Notes: generated by a model from the letters alone, not told the origin. A DNA stretch of 64,000 bases from Hyphomicrobiales bacterium (GCA_900466005.1 UEGQ01000004.1:62001-126000); one strand, 5' to 3'; positions 34,478 to 43,866 are shown, numbered from the stretch's first letter. A program made the numbers and translations.

Positions 34478-34825
34478 GTGAAGGACGTGAACAAGGTGGC
34501 CACGCCAGCGCCAGGGGAGGGCGCGTTGGAGAAGCTAATCGATCGCGCCGAGAGGGTGTCGAAATTCCTGAAGGCGCTGGGGCACGATGGTCGTCTGACC
34601 ATCCTGTGCCATCTGGTCGACGGTCCCAAGAGCGTGACGGAACTCGAAAACCTGCTTTCCGCTCGTCAGGCGGTCGTCAGCCAGCAGCTTGCGCGTCTCA
34701 GGCTGGAAGGGCTCGTCGCGGCGCGCCGCGACGGCAACGCGATCTTCTATTCGATCCGTGATGCCAAGGCCCGCGAAGCCATCATCTTTCTGGCAAATCT
34801 GTTCAGGGAAGCGGCAGACATCTGA
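34478..34825 (+). CDS. soxR: SoxR, ArsR-family repressor of the sox genes
   Basis: The winged-helix domain (LKALGHDGRLTILCHLVDGP, SARQAVVSQQLARLRLEGLV) places this in the ArsR/SoxR/BigR group, which senses persulfides. The GTG at 34478 (or 34487), after GGAGGG at 34470-34475, gives 112-115 residues, the normal length. The frame stays open back to a GTG at 34295 overlapping the soxS stop, but that 61-residue extension is Arg/Ser/Ala-rich and unlike the family. Only one cysteine (C44) is present; the second cysteine of the sensor pair is absent near the C-terminus. It probably controls the soxV and soxS promoters. Confidence 0.85.
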   Translation: MKDVNKVATPAPGEGALEKLIDRAERVSKFLKALGHDGRLTILCHLVDGPKSVTELENLLSARQAVVSQQLARLRLEGLVAARRDGNAIFYSIRDAKAREAIIFLANLFREAADI

Positions 34826-34846
34826 ACTCTTCGGGGAGGAGGAGCA

Positions 34847-35893
34847 ATGGAGACACTACCGGTCGGGTTTCTGGCAGCGCTCGTAGGGCTTGGCGGCGGC
34901 CTCGTTCTGGGGCTGGGCTGGCGTCTTGGAGGTCTGTGCACGCTCGCGGCGCTGGAAACCGCCGTTTACGGCGGCGACCAGAAGCGTTTGCGCTTGTGGG
35001 GGATCGTCATCGGCGTCGCAATCCTCGGAACGCAGTTCGGGGCCTGGGCGGGGCTGATCAACCTCGAGGGAACGCTCTACCACGCCTTCGTATGGAATCC
35101 CTTTGCCTCGATCATCGGGGGACTGCTCTTCGGCTACGGCATGGCGCTTGCGGGCAATTGCGGTTTCGGCGCCTTGGCGCGCTTCGGCGGCGGGGATGTG
35201 CGTTCGCTCGTTCTCGTCGTCGTGATGGGAATCGTCGGATTCGTTGCGCTGTCGGGGCCGCTTGCGCCGTTGCGCACACTCTTGTTTCCGCAACCCGAGG
35301 CGACGGCCCCGCAGGGTATCGTTCACGATCTCCAGCTTTTCCTCGGCATACCGGCGGCGGTGACCATTGTTGCGGCTGCACTGGCATGTCTGGTCTGGGC
35401 GCTTTCCTACGATCGCCTCCGGAAGGACTGGCGGATGCTCGCCTGGGGCGTCGCGGCCGGCATTGCTGTGACCTGGTGCTTTGCGGGCACCTCCTATCTC
35501 GAAGAGATCAGCCTCGGGGCGATTGCGCCGGAAGGGCCGTCCTTCACGGCACCGATCGGCCGAACCTTGATCTATCTGATGACCTCGACCGCCGGCGGGA
35601 TCACCTTTTCCGTCGGTTCCGTGGCCGGCGTCATTCTCGGCGCCTTCATCGGATCCAGCATCAAGGGTACCTTCGTCTGGGAAGCCTGCGAAGATCCGCG
35701 GGAACTGGGCCGTCAGGTCGGGGGCGCGGCACTCATGGGCGTCGGCGGGGTCATCGCCATGGGGTGCTCGATCGGTCAGGGCGTCTCGGGCGTAGCCGCG
35801 CTCGGATGGTCGGGTCCCGTCACCCTTGCCTGCATCGTTCTCGGCGCCTTGTTCGGATTACGCCAGTTGATCGGCGGGTTCCAGAGAATCTGA
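34847..35893 (+). CDS. soxT: SoxT, YeeE/YedE-family thiosulfate-type transporter
   Basis: The 348-residue membrane protein has about ten hydrophobic segments and the family cysteines in LGGLCTLAALE, LAGNCGFGALARFGG and AMGCSIGQGVSG. It follows soxR by 21 bp behind a GGGGAGGAGG ribosome site, completing soxS-soxR-soxT, the arrangement known from Pseudaminobacter. It should move thiosulfate or a signal sulfur species inward, possibly to let SoxR sense the substrate. A second member of the family lies at the other end of the sox cluster. Confidence 0.88.
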   Translation: METLPVGFLAALVGLGGGLVLGLGWRLGGLCTLAALETAVYGGDQKRLRLWGIVIGVAILGTQFGAWAGLINLEGTLYHAFVWNPFASIIGGLLFGYGMALAGNCGFGALARFGGGDVRSLVLVVVMGIVGFVALSGPLAPLRTLLFPQPEATAPQGIVHDLQLFLGIPAAVTIVAAALACLVWALSYDRLRKDWRMLAWGVAAGIAVTWCFAGTSYLEEISLGAIAPEGPSFTAPIGRTLIYLMTSTAGGITFSVGSVAGVILGAFIGSSIKGTFVWEACEDPRELGRQVGGAALMGVGGVIAMGCSIGQGVSGVAALGWSGPVTLACIVLGALFGLRQLIGGFQRI

Positions 35894-35928
35894 CGCCGGA
35901 TCGTGGCGAGGTCACGCGCTCCCGATTG

Positions 35929-36912
35929 TCAGGAGAGTATTTCGGTCCGGGCGTGGCGGAGTGCCAGCATGACGGCGCCGACCATGCCCGCGCGAGGTCC
36001 GAAGCAGCTCGGCTCCAACGGGCAAGGGAAGGGAAGAAGCGGCTGCAGATGCCGCTTCAGGCTCTCGAAGAACAGCGGATGACTGCCGATGCCGCCACCG
36101 ATCACGGCGACGGCCGGATCGAAGAGGCTGAAAACCGCGGCGACGCCGACCGAGGCGTCCCGGGCGATGGCGTCGACGGCGGCGACGGCTTCCTGATCGC
36201 CCGACATCGCTTTCGCGAACAATTCGGCGACGGTCGTCTCGCCAAGGCTGAAGCGGCTCCGGATGCCCGGTGTTCCCACCTCGTCCTCGAACAGCCCGCT
36301 TTCCGTCGATCGCGCGCGTGCATGCACGTCCGGGCCGAAGGGCAGCAGGGCGATCTCGCCGGCGCGGCCATGTTCGCCGCGGACAATCTCGCCGCCGACG
36401 ACAAGTCCCATGCCGACGCCGGTTCCGAAGGAAATGAAGGCGAGCGAGCCTTTGTCCTTGCCGGCACCCCGGCTCGCCTCCGCGAAGGCGGCGAGGTTGA
36501 CGTCGTTGTCGACGGTCACCGTCAAGGGAAGGCGGGCGGAGATCAGCGAGGCCAGCGGCTGGTCTTCCGCAAGCGCCAGATTCGGGGAAAGCGAGGCGAG
36601 GCCGGTCGTCGGCGAGACGGCGCTGGGCACGCCGACCTGGACGTCGGCGATGCGGGCGAGCGGAATGCCGACGTCCACGGCGAGCCGGTGAACGATGTCG
36701 GCCAGCTGCGCCAATACGGGCGCTCCGGGGCCATGGCGGGTCGGCTCGTTTATGGTGGCGAGTATCGTTCCTTGATGATCGGCGATACCGGCGAGAATTT
36801 TCGTCCCGCCCAAGTCGATGCCCACGACGTGCGTCGGCCGGTCCTCGCGTCGATGCAGCCCTTTGTCGAACCTTTCGGCTTCCCGCCCGGCGGCCGCCTG
36901 TTTTCTCACCAT
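35929..36912 (-). CDS. ROK-family sugar kinase-like protein
   Basis: The start at 36912 (GAGGG upstream) gives 327 residues; the longer frame runs into the promoter region. The phosphate-binding motif GIDLGGTKI (D33 to K38) is intact, and there is no N-terminal helix-turn-helix, so it is a kinase-type rather than repressor-type ROK. The usual zinc motif CxCGxxGCxE is absent: the equivalent stretch reads GRAGEIALLPFGPD followed by ARSTESGLFEDE, without the cysteines. It is divergent from the GH28 gene and may phosphorylate a sugar released by the glycan locus, such as a hexose from the mannosidase. Confidence 0.82.
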   Translation of the reverse strand: MVRKQAAAGREAERFDKGLHRREDRPTHVVGIDLGGTKILAGIADHQGTILATINEPTRHGPGAPVLAQLADIVHRLAVDVGIPLARIADVQVGVPSAVSPTTGLASLSPNLALAEDQPLASLISARLPLTVTVDNDVNLAAFAEASRGAGKDKGSLAFISFGTGVGMGLVVGGEIVRGEHGRAGEIALLPFGPDVHARARSTESGLFEDEVGTPGIRSRFSLGETTVAELFAKAMSGDQEAVAAVDAIARDASVGVAAVFSLFDPAVAVIGGGIGSHPLFFESLKRHLQPLLPFPCPLEPSCFGPRAGMVGAVMLALRHARTEILS

Positions 36913-37107
36913 GCTCGGACCCTCAAGTTGTCGATCTGAGTATGCTCCTGCATCGCAGGCCGACAAAAATATTTCAACTGGAATTTGACAATGGCGCTCG
37001 CGGAAAAGCGTCCTTCCGTCTCCGCCACCTCTTGATGATATGCAGGAAACAGAGATAAGTTGAGCCGCTCCCGCGATCGAAGATGGGGCGGTGAGGAGGG
37101 GCTGTCT
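36913..37107. promoter_or_regulatory. Divergent promoter region between ROK gene and glycan operon
   Basis: The 195-bp gap contains a small perfect inverted repeat CCTGC (36947-36951) / GCAGG (36955-36959) and, beyond it, an AT-rich stretch around 36964-36990 with TTTGACA (36985-36991). No clear -10 could be fixed. The plus-strand ribosome site for the GH28 gene, GAGGAGGGG, lies at 37093-37101. No small gene is evident. Confidence 0.35.
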
Positions 37108-38454
37108 GTGGCAGAGTATAAAAAAATATTCATGCCAATCTCTGGCGACTGCACGACCGCGCTGCAAGAGGCGATCGATGCCGCTGCCGCCGCGGGCGTG
37201 CCGCTGGAACTCGGGGCCGGCGAACATCGCTCCGGCGCCTTGCGCCTGCCGTCAGGACTTGACCTGCGTCTCGGCGCGGGCGCGGTGTTGCGTTTCGTCG
37301 CCGGTTACGAAGCCTACCTTGCCAATCATGTCGAGGTGACAGCGGAGGATTCGAACACCGCCATGATGCTCGCGACCAATGCGAGCGGCATCCGTATCCA
37401 TGGTCCGGGGCGCATCGATGCGCCCGGCCCCGATTTCATCACCGGCCGTCTCGACGACATGGGCACGCATATCCCGGCGAAGCGGAGGCCGCGCGTCGTC
37501 GTGATGCAGGCCTGCACGGACGTCGTGCTGGAAGGCTTTTCCGTGCATGCCTCGCCGATGTGGACCATCCATCTCGTCGATTGCCGGCGCGTGCGTGTCG
37601 AGGGTGTCTCGGTCGACAATGATCGCGAGATGCCGAACACGGACGGTATCGTCATCGATGCCTGCGAGGACGTGCTGGTGCGCGACTGCAAGATCGCGAC
37701 TGCCGACGACGGCGTCGTGCTGAAGACCAGCCTGCGTCCCAATGGCCTCCCTGTCGGCCGCTGCCGCAACATCGCTGTTGAGAAGTCCAGTATCGAAAGC
37801 CGCAGTTGCGCCCTCAAGATCGGGACGGAAACCCACGGCGATATCGAAAACGTCCGCTTCATCGATTGTGAAGTGGAGCGATCCAACCGGGCGATCGGCA
37901 TCTTCTCGCGCGACGGCGGGCACATCCGCAATGTGGTTTTCAGGCGAATACGCTTGGAAGCTCGCGAAACCCCTGACGGCTTTTGGGGTTCTGGTGAGGC
38001 AATCACGGTCAACGTCGTCGACCGCCGGCGCGCCGAACGGCCCGCCGGGCGTGTCGAGGCGATCGTATTCGAGGATATAGAGGGTTGCATGGAAGGCGCC
38101 GTCAATCTGGTTGCTGACGGGAGGGCGGGAATCGGTGATGTTCGCCTGACGCGTGTCTCGATCCATCAGACCGACGGATCACTGCGTGGCCACCGCTACG
38201 ACATGCGCCCGACCCACTTCGATCTCGCGCCTTCTCCGGATGCGGCCGGGCGCGCGAATGCCTGGGTGAAGGACGCAGACGGGAAGGTGATCGGCCTGGT
38301 CGCGTATCCGGGCGGAATGCCGTCACTCTTCTCCTCCAACGTCGAGGACCTCGTGCTCGAAGAGGTGTCCTTCGACCGGCCGTCACCGCTTCCCGCCGGA
38401 TGGAATGCTGACGCCATCATCGTTCGTGAGAACGAGCCGAGTGTCTGGTCCTGA
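37108..38454 (+). CDS. GH28 polygalacturonase-type glycoside hydrolase, cytoplasmic
   Basis: The GTG at 37108, 6 bp after GAGGAGGGG, gives 448 residues; there is no signal peptide. The right-handed beta-helix repeats are plain, with the GH28 active-site motifs NTDG (D179) and ADDG (D200, D201), and later KIGTETHG and FSRDGGHIRNV. GH28 enzymes hydrolyse galacturonosyl linkages in pectin; intracellular members usually cut imported oligosaccharides from the end. The usual GHG motif is replaced by GTE, as in some exo-acting and rhamnogalacturonan-type members. It heads the second glycan operon. Confidence 0.9.
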   Translation: MAEYKKIFMPISGDCTTALQEAIDAAAAAGVPLELGAGEHRSGALRLPSGLDLRLGAGAVLRFVAGYEAYLANHVEVTAEDSNTAMMLATNASGIRIHGPGRIDAPGPDFITGRLDDMGTHIPAKRRPRVVVMQACTDVVLEGFSVHASPMWTIHLVDCRRVRVEGVSVDNDREMPNTDGIVIDACEDVLVRDCKIATADDGVVLKTSLRPNGLPVGRCRNIAVEKSSIESRSCALKIGTETHGDIENVRFIDCEVERSNRAIGIFSRDGGHIRNVVFRRIRLEARETPDGFWGSGEAITVNVVDRRRAERPAGRVEAIVFEDIEGCMEGAVNLVADGRAGIGDVRLTRVSIHQTDGSLRGHRYDMRPTHFDLAPSPDAAGRANAWVKDADGKVIGLVAYPGGMPSLFSSNVEDLVLEEVSFDRPSPLPAGWNADAIIVRENEPSVWS

Positions 38455-38493
38455 TCCGATGCTCGTGATGGTCCGGGAGGAGGGACCGCGTTC

Positions 38494-41400
38494 ATGAAGG
38501 CAATCCGAAAGCTCGACAACCTGCTTGCCCATCTCGCGGAGCGAATTTTTTCGCCGCTCGGCGTCGAGGTGCCGCTCGCCTTTGCCCCGGCGAGCGCGAC
38601 AGACCGCGCGGCGATGGTTGCCTCCGACAGAAAGGACTGGGTGGCCGTCGACCGCAATCTCGTCTGGGGCGAACCGGACGGTTATTACTGGTTCGGCGGG
38701 GCGGCCGTGCTGCCGGCCGCCGCCGAAGGCAGGCGCGTGGTCTGCCGGGTGGAAGCTGCCTTCGGCAACGTCATGGGGCGTAGCGACCCGCAATGTCTCG
38801 TCCGTGTCGACGGGCGCATCCGACAGGGCGCCGACGGCAACCACCGCGAATTCCTTCTGACGGAAAGCGGGCGCGCCGGAGAACAGTTCGACATCCTGAT
38901 CGAGGCCGGTACGATCGAGGACCGCCGCCAGCTCGGTTTCGCCTGCGCGCTCTTTACGCACGACCTCGTGGTCGAGGATCTCTATTACGATCTCAAGGTG
39001 CCCCTCGACGTGGCGCGCTTGCTCGCCGAGGACGACCCGCGCCGGCATTTCATTCTGAACGCCATTGGTGCGGCCATCGACATGGTCGACCTCAGGCCGG
39101 GGAACCCCGCCCGCTTCAGGGCCTCCGTTGCTGCTGCCAAGGCGGCCGCGGCGCAGATCTACGCGGCCGGCGACTTCGAGGCGAAACCGACGGTCGTCGC
39201 GACCGGCCATACCCATATCGACGTCGCCTGGCTGTGGCGCGTGCGCGAGACGCGCCAGAAGATGGCTCGGTCCATGGCCACGGCGCTGGCGCTCATGGAG
39301 GAGTTTCCCGACTACCGTTTCATGTACAACCAGTGCGTCCTGCTCGACTGTCTCCATCAGGACTATCCGGAACTCTTCGAACGCATCACCGCAGAGGTCC
39401 GCTCCGGCCGTTTCGAGATCGAGGGAGCTCTGTGGCTCGAACCCGACGTCAACATCGCCGGAGGCGAGGCGCTGGTCCGGCAGATTCTCCACGGCATCCA
39501 CTATCATGAGCGAACCTTCGGCGTGCGACCGCGCATGATCTGGCTGCCGGACACGTTCGGCTACTCGGCCTCGTTACCGCAACTCATGGCGAAGTCGGGT
39601 CTCGACACCTTCGTCACCCACAAGCTCTCCTGGAACGACACCAACCGCATGCCGGATGAAACGCTGTTCTGGCAGGGCATCGACGGCTCCACGGTCACGG
39701 CCTACTTTCTGACGACGCAGCCTTACGATTCGAAGAGCATCGGCACGACCTACTGTCCGAACCTGAAGCCGACGCACGTGATGGGCACATGGCGCAGGCA
39801 CGGGCAACAGGACCTCAGCAAGGAACTCTTCCTGGTCTACGGCCATGGGGACGGCGGCGGCGGCCCGACCCGCGAGATGCTGCACAACATCCGCCGCATG
39901 GAGCGCGGCATTCCCGGCTGCCCGAAGGTCGTCCACGCGCCGATGCGGCCTTTCTTCGAACGTCTGCTCGCGCGGATGAAGGCCGAGCCGGAGCGATACC
40001 CGATCTGGGTGGGCGAACTCTACGCCGAGTTCCACCGCGGCACGCTGACCTCCGTCGCAAAGAACAAGCGCAACAACCGGCTCGCCGAAACGGCGCTCCG
40101 TGAGATCGAGACCCTTGCCGTCCTTGCCGCGCGTCACCGCGGAGAAGCCTATCCTGCCGAAGAACTCCGGGCGCTCTGGGATATCGTGCTGCTCAACCAG
40201 TTCCACGACATCCTGCCGGGGTCCTCCATCGGCGCCGTCTATGAGGACAGCGACGCCGGCTACGCCGAGTTTTTCGCCCGCGCGAATGCGCTGTCGGCGA
40301 GAATGGCGGGCAGGCTCGCGCCTGCGGGCAGCAAGGCGCTCTTCAACGCGGCAGGACGTTCCCGCGGCGGTCTCGTCGTCTCTCCGGAGCCATTCGGTCG
40401 TCCACAAGAGCAGAAGCTTGTTCTCGCCGACGGTGGAGAGGCCTATGGCCTGTTGGTGTCGGCCGTTCCGGCACTTGCCGTGCTCGATCTCGCCGGACAC
40501 GGCGTGCATGTGCCGGCCGACGTGCTCTCTGTCTCGGAGCGGCATATCGAGAACGAACGTCTGTCCGTGCGCTTCGACGAGGCAGGTCGAATTACATCGA
40601 TCCGGGACAAGAAGACCGGGCGGGAAGTTCTGAAAACCGGTCGCGTCGGAAACCGGCTGCAGGCTTTCCGTGACATGCCCGCCCAGTTCGACGCCTGGGA
40701 CATCGATTCCGACTTCGAGGACCAGGTCTTCGAGATCGATGCGCTTGTCGGTGCCGAGGTGCTGGAGCGCGGGCCGCTTCGGGCGGCCGTCCGTTTCGAA
40801 TGGCGCTACGAGTCCTCGCGGATCGTGCAGGTCGTCTCGCTTGCGGCAGGAGCGCGGCAGGTGGAGATTGATTGTTTCATCGACTGGCGCGAGCACAACA
40901 CGCTGGTGAAGGCGGCCTTCCCGCTTGATCTCAATACCGCTGCCGTGGATGCGGAGATCCAGTTCGGCCATGTACGACGCGCGAGCCACCGGAATACCTC
41001 CTGGGACCGTGCGCGGTTCGAATGCGCGATGCAGCGCTGGATCGATATCGGCGAACCGGACTTCGGCGTCGCTTTGCTCAACGACTGCAAATACGGCTAC
41101 GACGCCAAGGGTACGGATATTCGCCTGACGCTGCTCCGTTCCCCGACCTATCCCTGGCCGGAGGCGGACCAAGGTGAACACCGGTTCCGTTACGCCGTCA
41201 TGGTCCACGATGGTGACAAGCTGGCGGTGCACGAGGCGGCGGAAGACTTCAACCTGCCGCTGCGCCTGGTCGAAGGTGGCGAGGGCGGCGAGGCGCCACC
41301 GCCGCTTCTCTCGGTCGAGACGCCCGGCATTGCGGTCGAGGCCGTCAAGCAGGCAGAGGAGGGCGGCGCCACGATCGTTCGTCTGTGGGAGGTGACAGGC

Positions 41401-41559
41401 GCGCGCCGTACCGCGCGGATCATGGTCGATCCGGCAATCAGGACTGCGGAACTGGTCGACCTCCTGGAACGGGACGGGCGGCCCCTCGCTCTCGAAGACG
41501 GCGCGCTGACGCTTGCCTTCGCTCCCTTCGAAATCACCACGCTGATGCTGAGAGGCTGA
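38494..41559 (+). CDS. GH38 alpha-mannosidase
   Basis: The 1021-residue protein has the family layout: N-terminal domain, catalytic domain with zinc ligands in GHTHIDVAWLWR (H241, D243), nucleophile D353 in LPDTFGYSASLPQLM, and QFHDILPGSSIG (H571), followed by the long beta-rich C-terminal half. It would release alpha-linked mannose from an imported oligosaccharide in the cytoplasm; no signal peptide is visible. A GGGAGGAGGG ribosome site precedes the ATG. It sits between GH28 and a PHP hydrolase, so the glycan probably carries alpha-mannosyl side groups. Confidence 0.95.
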   Translation: MKAIRKLDNLLAHLAERIFSPLGVEVPLAFAPASATDRAAMVASDRKDWVAVDRNLVWGEPDGYYWFGGAAVLPAAAEGRRVVCRVEAAFGNVMGRSDPQCLVRVDGRIRQGADGNHREFLLTESGRAGEQFDILIEAGTIEDRRQLGFACALFTHDLVVEDLYYDLKVPLDVARLLAEDDPRRHFILNAIGAAIDMVDLRPGNPARFRASVAAAKAAAAQIYAAGDFEAKPTVVATGHTHIDVAWLWRVRETRQKMARSMATALALMEEFPDYRFMYNQCVLLDCLHQDYPELFERITAEVRSGRFEIEGALWLEPDVNIAGGEALVRQILHGIHYHERTFGVRPRMIWLPDTFGYSASLPQLMAKSGLDTFVTHKLSWNDTNRMPDETLFWQGIDGSTVTAYFLTTQPYDSKSIGTTYCPNLKPTHVMGTWRRHGQQDLSKELFLVYGHGDGGGGPTREMLHNIRRMERGIPGCPKVVHAPMRPFFERLLARMKAEPERYPIWVGELYAEFHRGTLTSVAKNKRNNRLAETALREIETLAVLAARHRGEAYPAEELRALWDIVLLNQFHDILPGSSIGAVYEDSDAGYAEFFARANALSARMAGRLAPAGSKALFNAAGRSRGGLVVSPEPFGRPQEQKLVLADGGEAYGLLVSAVPALAVLDLAGHGVHVPADVLSVSERHIENERLSVRFDEAGRITSIRDKKTGREVLKTGRVGNRLQAFRDMPAQFDAWDIDSDFEDQVFEIDALVGAEVLERGPLRAAVRFEWRYESSRIVQVVSLAAGARQVEIDCFIDWREHNTLVKAAFPLDLNTAAVDAEIQFGHVRRASHRNTSWDRARFECAMQRWIDIGEPDFGVALLNDCKYGYDAKGTDIRLTLLRSPTYPWPEADQGEHRFRYAVMVHDGDKLAVHEAAEDFNLPLRLVEGGEGGEAPPPLLSVETPGIAVEAVKQAEEGGATIVRLWEVTGARRTARIMVDPAIRTAELVDLLERDGRPLALEDGALTLAFAPFEITTLMLRG

Positions 41560-41562
41560 TCG

Positions 41563-42801
41563 ATGTCCACACAGAACCGCGTGATCACCGCCACCATCGA
41601 CCACTTCCCGGACGGTGAGAAATCCTTCGTCGAAATTCCGTTCGAGGTCGGATCCGATATAGAGCGGATCGAGGTGAGCTATCACTTTCCGTTCGGTGGT
41701 GGCGGCAGCGTCATCGACCTCGGTGTTGCCCGCAACGGCCTCATGCGCGGCTGGACGGGCGCCGAACGCGGTCACATCACGCTGGAGGAGGATCGGGCGA
41801 CGCCGGGATACGAGCCGGGCCCGCTTGCGGGCGCGTGGCACGTCGTGCTGGGCATCGTGAAGATCGGACCGAACTGCAAGGTCGACGTCGAGATCCGCCT
41901 GGTCGGCCGCCAGCGGCGCTGGCTCGTCGGCGAGTTGCACAGCCATTCGGAGCATTCCGACGGCGGCGTCACCGTGCTCGACGCGATCCACCGTGCGCGC
42001 ACCTCGGACCTCGATTTTTTGGCGATCACCGACCACAATACCGTGACGCAGAATACTGTCCGGCCGGACGACCCCGGCATTCTCGTCATCCCGGCGATGG
42101 AACTCACCTCCTACTGGGGCCACACGAACTTTCTCGGCGTGCCGCGTCCGGTCGCGGACTGGCGCTGCCGTTCACCCCGTGACGTTGCCGACAAGATGGC
42201 CGAGGCGCGAGCCAACGGAGCGACCATCGTGATCAACCACCCCTTCCAGAATTCGGCCGGTGGGCGCTGGCAATCGGGTTTCGGCGTCGCCTTCGACGCG
42301 CTGGAAATCTGGAACGGCAACTGGTCGGTGATGAACGAGCAGGGGCTTGCCTTCTGGCAGGAGCTGTTGGCTTCCGGTCGGCGTGTTCCGGCAACCGGCG
42401 GCAGCGATTTCCACCTGAAGAACCGAAGGCGTCACGGGCGGCCGGCCAACCGGCTCTGCGTGGAGGGGATATCCGTGTCCGACATCCTCGCCGCCGTGCG
42501 GGCGGGCCGTAACGTGGTCGCCTTTGCGCCCGATGAGACGATGGCAAAGCCTTCCACGGATGAAATGCCGGACTTCGGGTCGCAGGTTGCCGCCGGGCGA
42601 GAGATTTCCGTGACCTTTACCGGCCTCTCGGTGGGTGACGAAATCCGCCGCGTCACCGAGGCCGGTGTCGTGGAGGTGCTGCCGGCCGGTGACGGTCCGA
42701 CGCTCCGCCTCGACCGGCGGTTTGCCGGGCGCTTCGTGCGCTACGAGGTCTGGCATGATAAGGAACCGAGACTTTTCACCAATCCGTTCTATGGAGAATA
42801 G
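41563..42801 (+). CDS. PHP-domain CehA/McbA-type metallohydrolase
   Basis: The 412-residue protein has a ~110-residue N-terminal beta domain and a C-terminal PHP domain with the metal-binding motifs GELHSHSEHSDGG (H126, H128), ITDHNT, PAMELTSYWGH, INHPF and GSDFHLK. PHP enzymes hydrolyse phosphoesters and the CehA/McbA branch also cleaves carbamate-type esters. It starts 4 bp after the mannosidase stop. In this setting it may remove a phosphate or ester group from the sugar; the true substrate cannot be read from sequence. Confidence 0.85.
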   Translation: MSTQNRVITATIDHFPDGEKSFVEIPFEVGSDIERIEVSYHFPFGGGGSVIDLGVARNGLMRGWTGAERGHITLEEDRATPGYEPGPLAGAWHVVLGIVKIGPNCKVDVEIRLVGRQRRWLVGELHSHSEHSDGGVTVLDAIHRARTSDLDFLAITDHNTVTQNTVRPDDPGILVIPAMELTSYWGHTNFLGVPRPVADWRCRSPRDVADKMAEARANGATIVINHPFQNSAGGRWQSGFGVAFDALEIWNGNWSVMNEQGLAFWQELLASGRRVPATGGSDFHLKNRRRHGRPANRLCVEGISVSDILAAVRAGRNVVAFAPDETMAKPSTDEMPDFGSQVAAGREISVTFTGLSVGDEIRRVTEAGVVEVLPAGDGPTLRLDRRFAGRFVRYEVWHDKEPRLFTNPFYGE

Positions 42802-42804
42802 TGC

Positions 42805-43866
42805 GTGCCCCTCGAAAGACGACCGGAACGCAAGATCGGTATCAAGGATGTGTCGCGGGAGGCCGGCGTTGCACTCAGCACGGTTTCCCATGTCCTGAAC
42901 GGTACCGCACCGATTTCGCAGGAGGTGCGCGTGCGGGTGCTGGAAGCGGCGCGCAAGCTCGGCTATCTCGCGAAGCGCCAGCGCAAGGGCGCCATCGCCT
43001 CGCTCAGTACGCTCTATCTCGCGGTTCCGCCCGGCAACCTGCCGCACAACGACATCAATCTCGTGTCATGGACGCTGCTGACTGCGCTTTCGCGGGAATG
43101 CGAGCGGCGCGGTATCCGTATCGTCGCCCATAACGGCGCGCCACAGCTCAACGCCGCCGAGATTCTTGCGGGCGCGCGCGCCGCGGAAGCGGAAGCGATT
43201 GCCGTCGTTTTCGACGATAATCCGAAACTGCTGAAGGGGCTTGCCGGCAGCGACATCGCCGTCGTTCTCCTGAACGGCGAGGATCCGACGATGAGCATTG
43301 ACACGGTCGCTCCGGCCAACCGCTACGGTGCCCGGCTCGCGACCGAATGGCTGCTTTCAAGAGGTCACCGACGGATACTGCACCTGACCTGGCGCGGTCG
43401 CAGCACGATCATGCGCCGGCTCGACGGCTTTCATGACGCCTATCTCCAGCATGAATTGCCGATCGATCTCGGGGAGGTGCTCTATGCGAAGGGCTATGAG
43501 CCTGAGCATGCGCGCGATGCCCTGCGCACCTTTGTGGCGGAGCGGGGTGGTCTCGACGGATTTACCGCCGTCTTCTGTGCCGCCGACAATCTCGCGATCG
43601 GTGCGCTCACCGAACTTCAGGCGCTCGGCTTCCGCATCCCGGCCGACATCGCTGTCGTCGGCTTCGACGGTGTGGCGCCGGGTGATCTCACACAGCCATC
43701 GCTGACGACGGTCAGGGTGCCGCTCGATGCATTGGCGGTCGCCACCGTCCAGACGCTGGAGCAAAGGCTGTCGGGTGCCGGCCGTGACCAGCCGGCAACC
43801 AGAATCGAACTCGGCTGTCGCTTGATCGAGCGCGAGAGTGGCGGCTCGGCTTTGCCGAGTTTGTGA
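42805..43866 (+). CDS. LacI-family transcriptional regulator of the second glycan locus
   Basis: The 353-residue protein starts at GTG 42805, 3 bp after the PHP stop. The helix-turn-helix is IGIKDVSREAGVALSTVSHVLNG, followed by the hinge and the periplasmic-binding-like sensor (SIDTVAPANRYGARLATEWLLSRGHRRILHL). It is inside the operon rather than divergent, and may act on its own promoter at 36913-37107 and on the transporter promoter just downstream. It resembles the regulator at 9600-10652 in overall build. Confidence 0.93.
   Translation: MPLERRPERKIGIKDVSREAGVALSTVSHVLNGTAPISQEVRVRVLEAARKLGYLAKRQRKGAIASLSTLYLAVPPGNLPHNDINLVSWTLLTALSRECERRGIRIVAHNGAPQLNAAEILAGARAAEAEAIAVVFDDNPKLLKGLAGSDIAVVLLNGEDPTMSIDTVAPANRYGARLATEWLLSRGHRRILHLTWRGRSTIMRRLDGFHDAYLQHELPIDLGEVLYAKGYEPEHARDALRTFVAERGGLDGFTAVFCAADNLAIGALTELQALGFRIPADIAVVGFDGVAPGDLTQPSLTTVRVPLDALAVATVQTLEQRLSGAGRDQPATRIELGCRLIERESGGSALPSL

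Noticed and set aside
39574-42123. 849-residue minus-strand open frame opposite GH38 and PHP
   Set aside because: It runs antisense through two genes with complete active-site motifs; its composition (His/Asp/Arg-rich, no domains) is typical of a GC-rich shadow frame.
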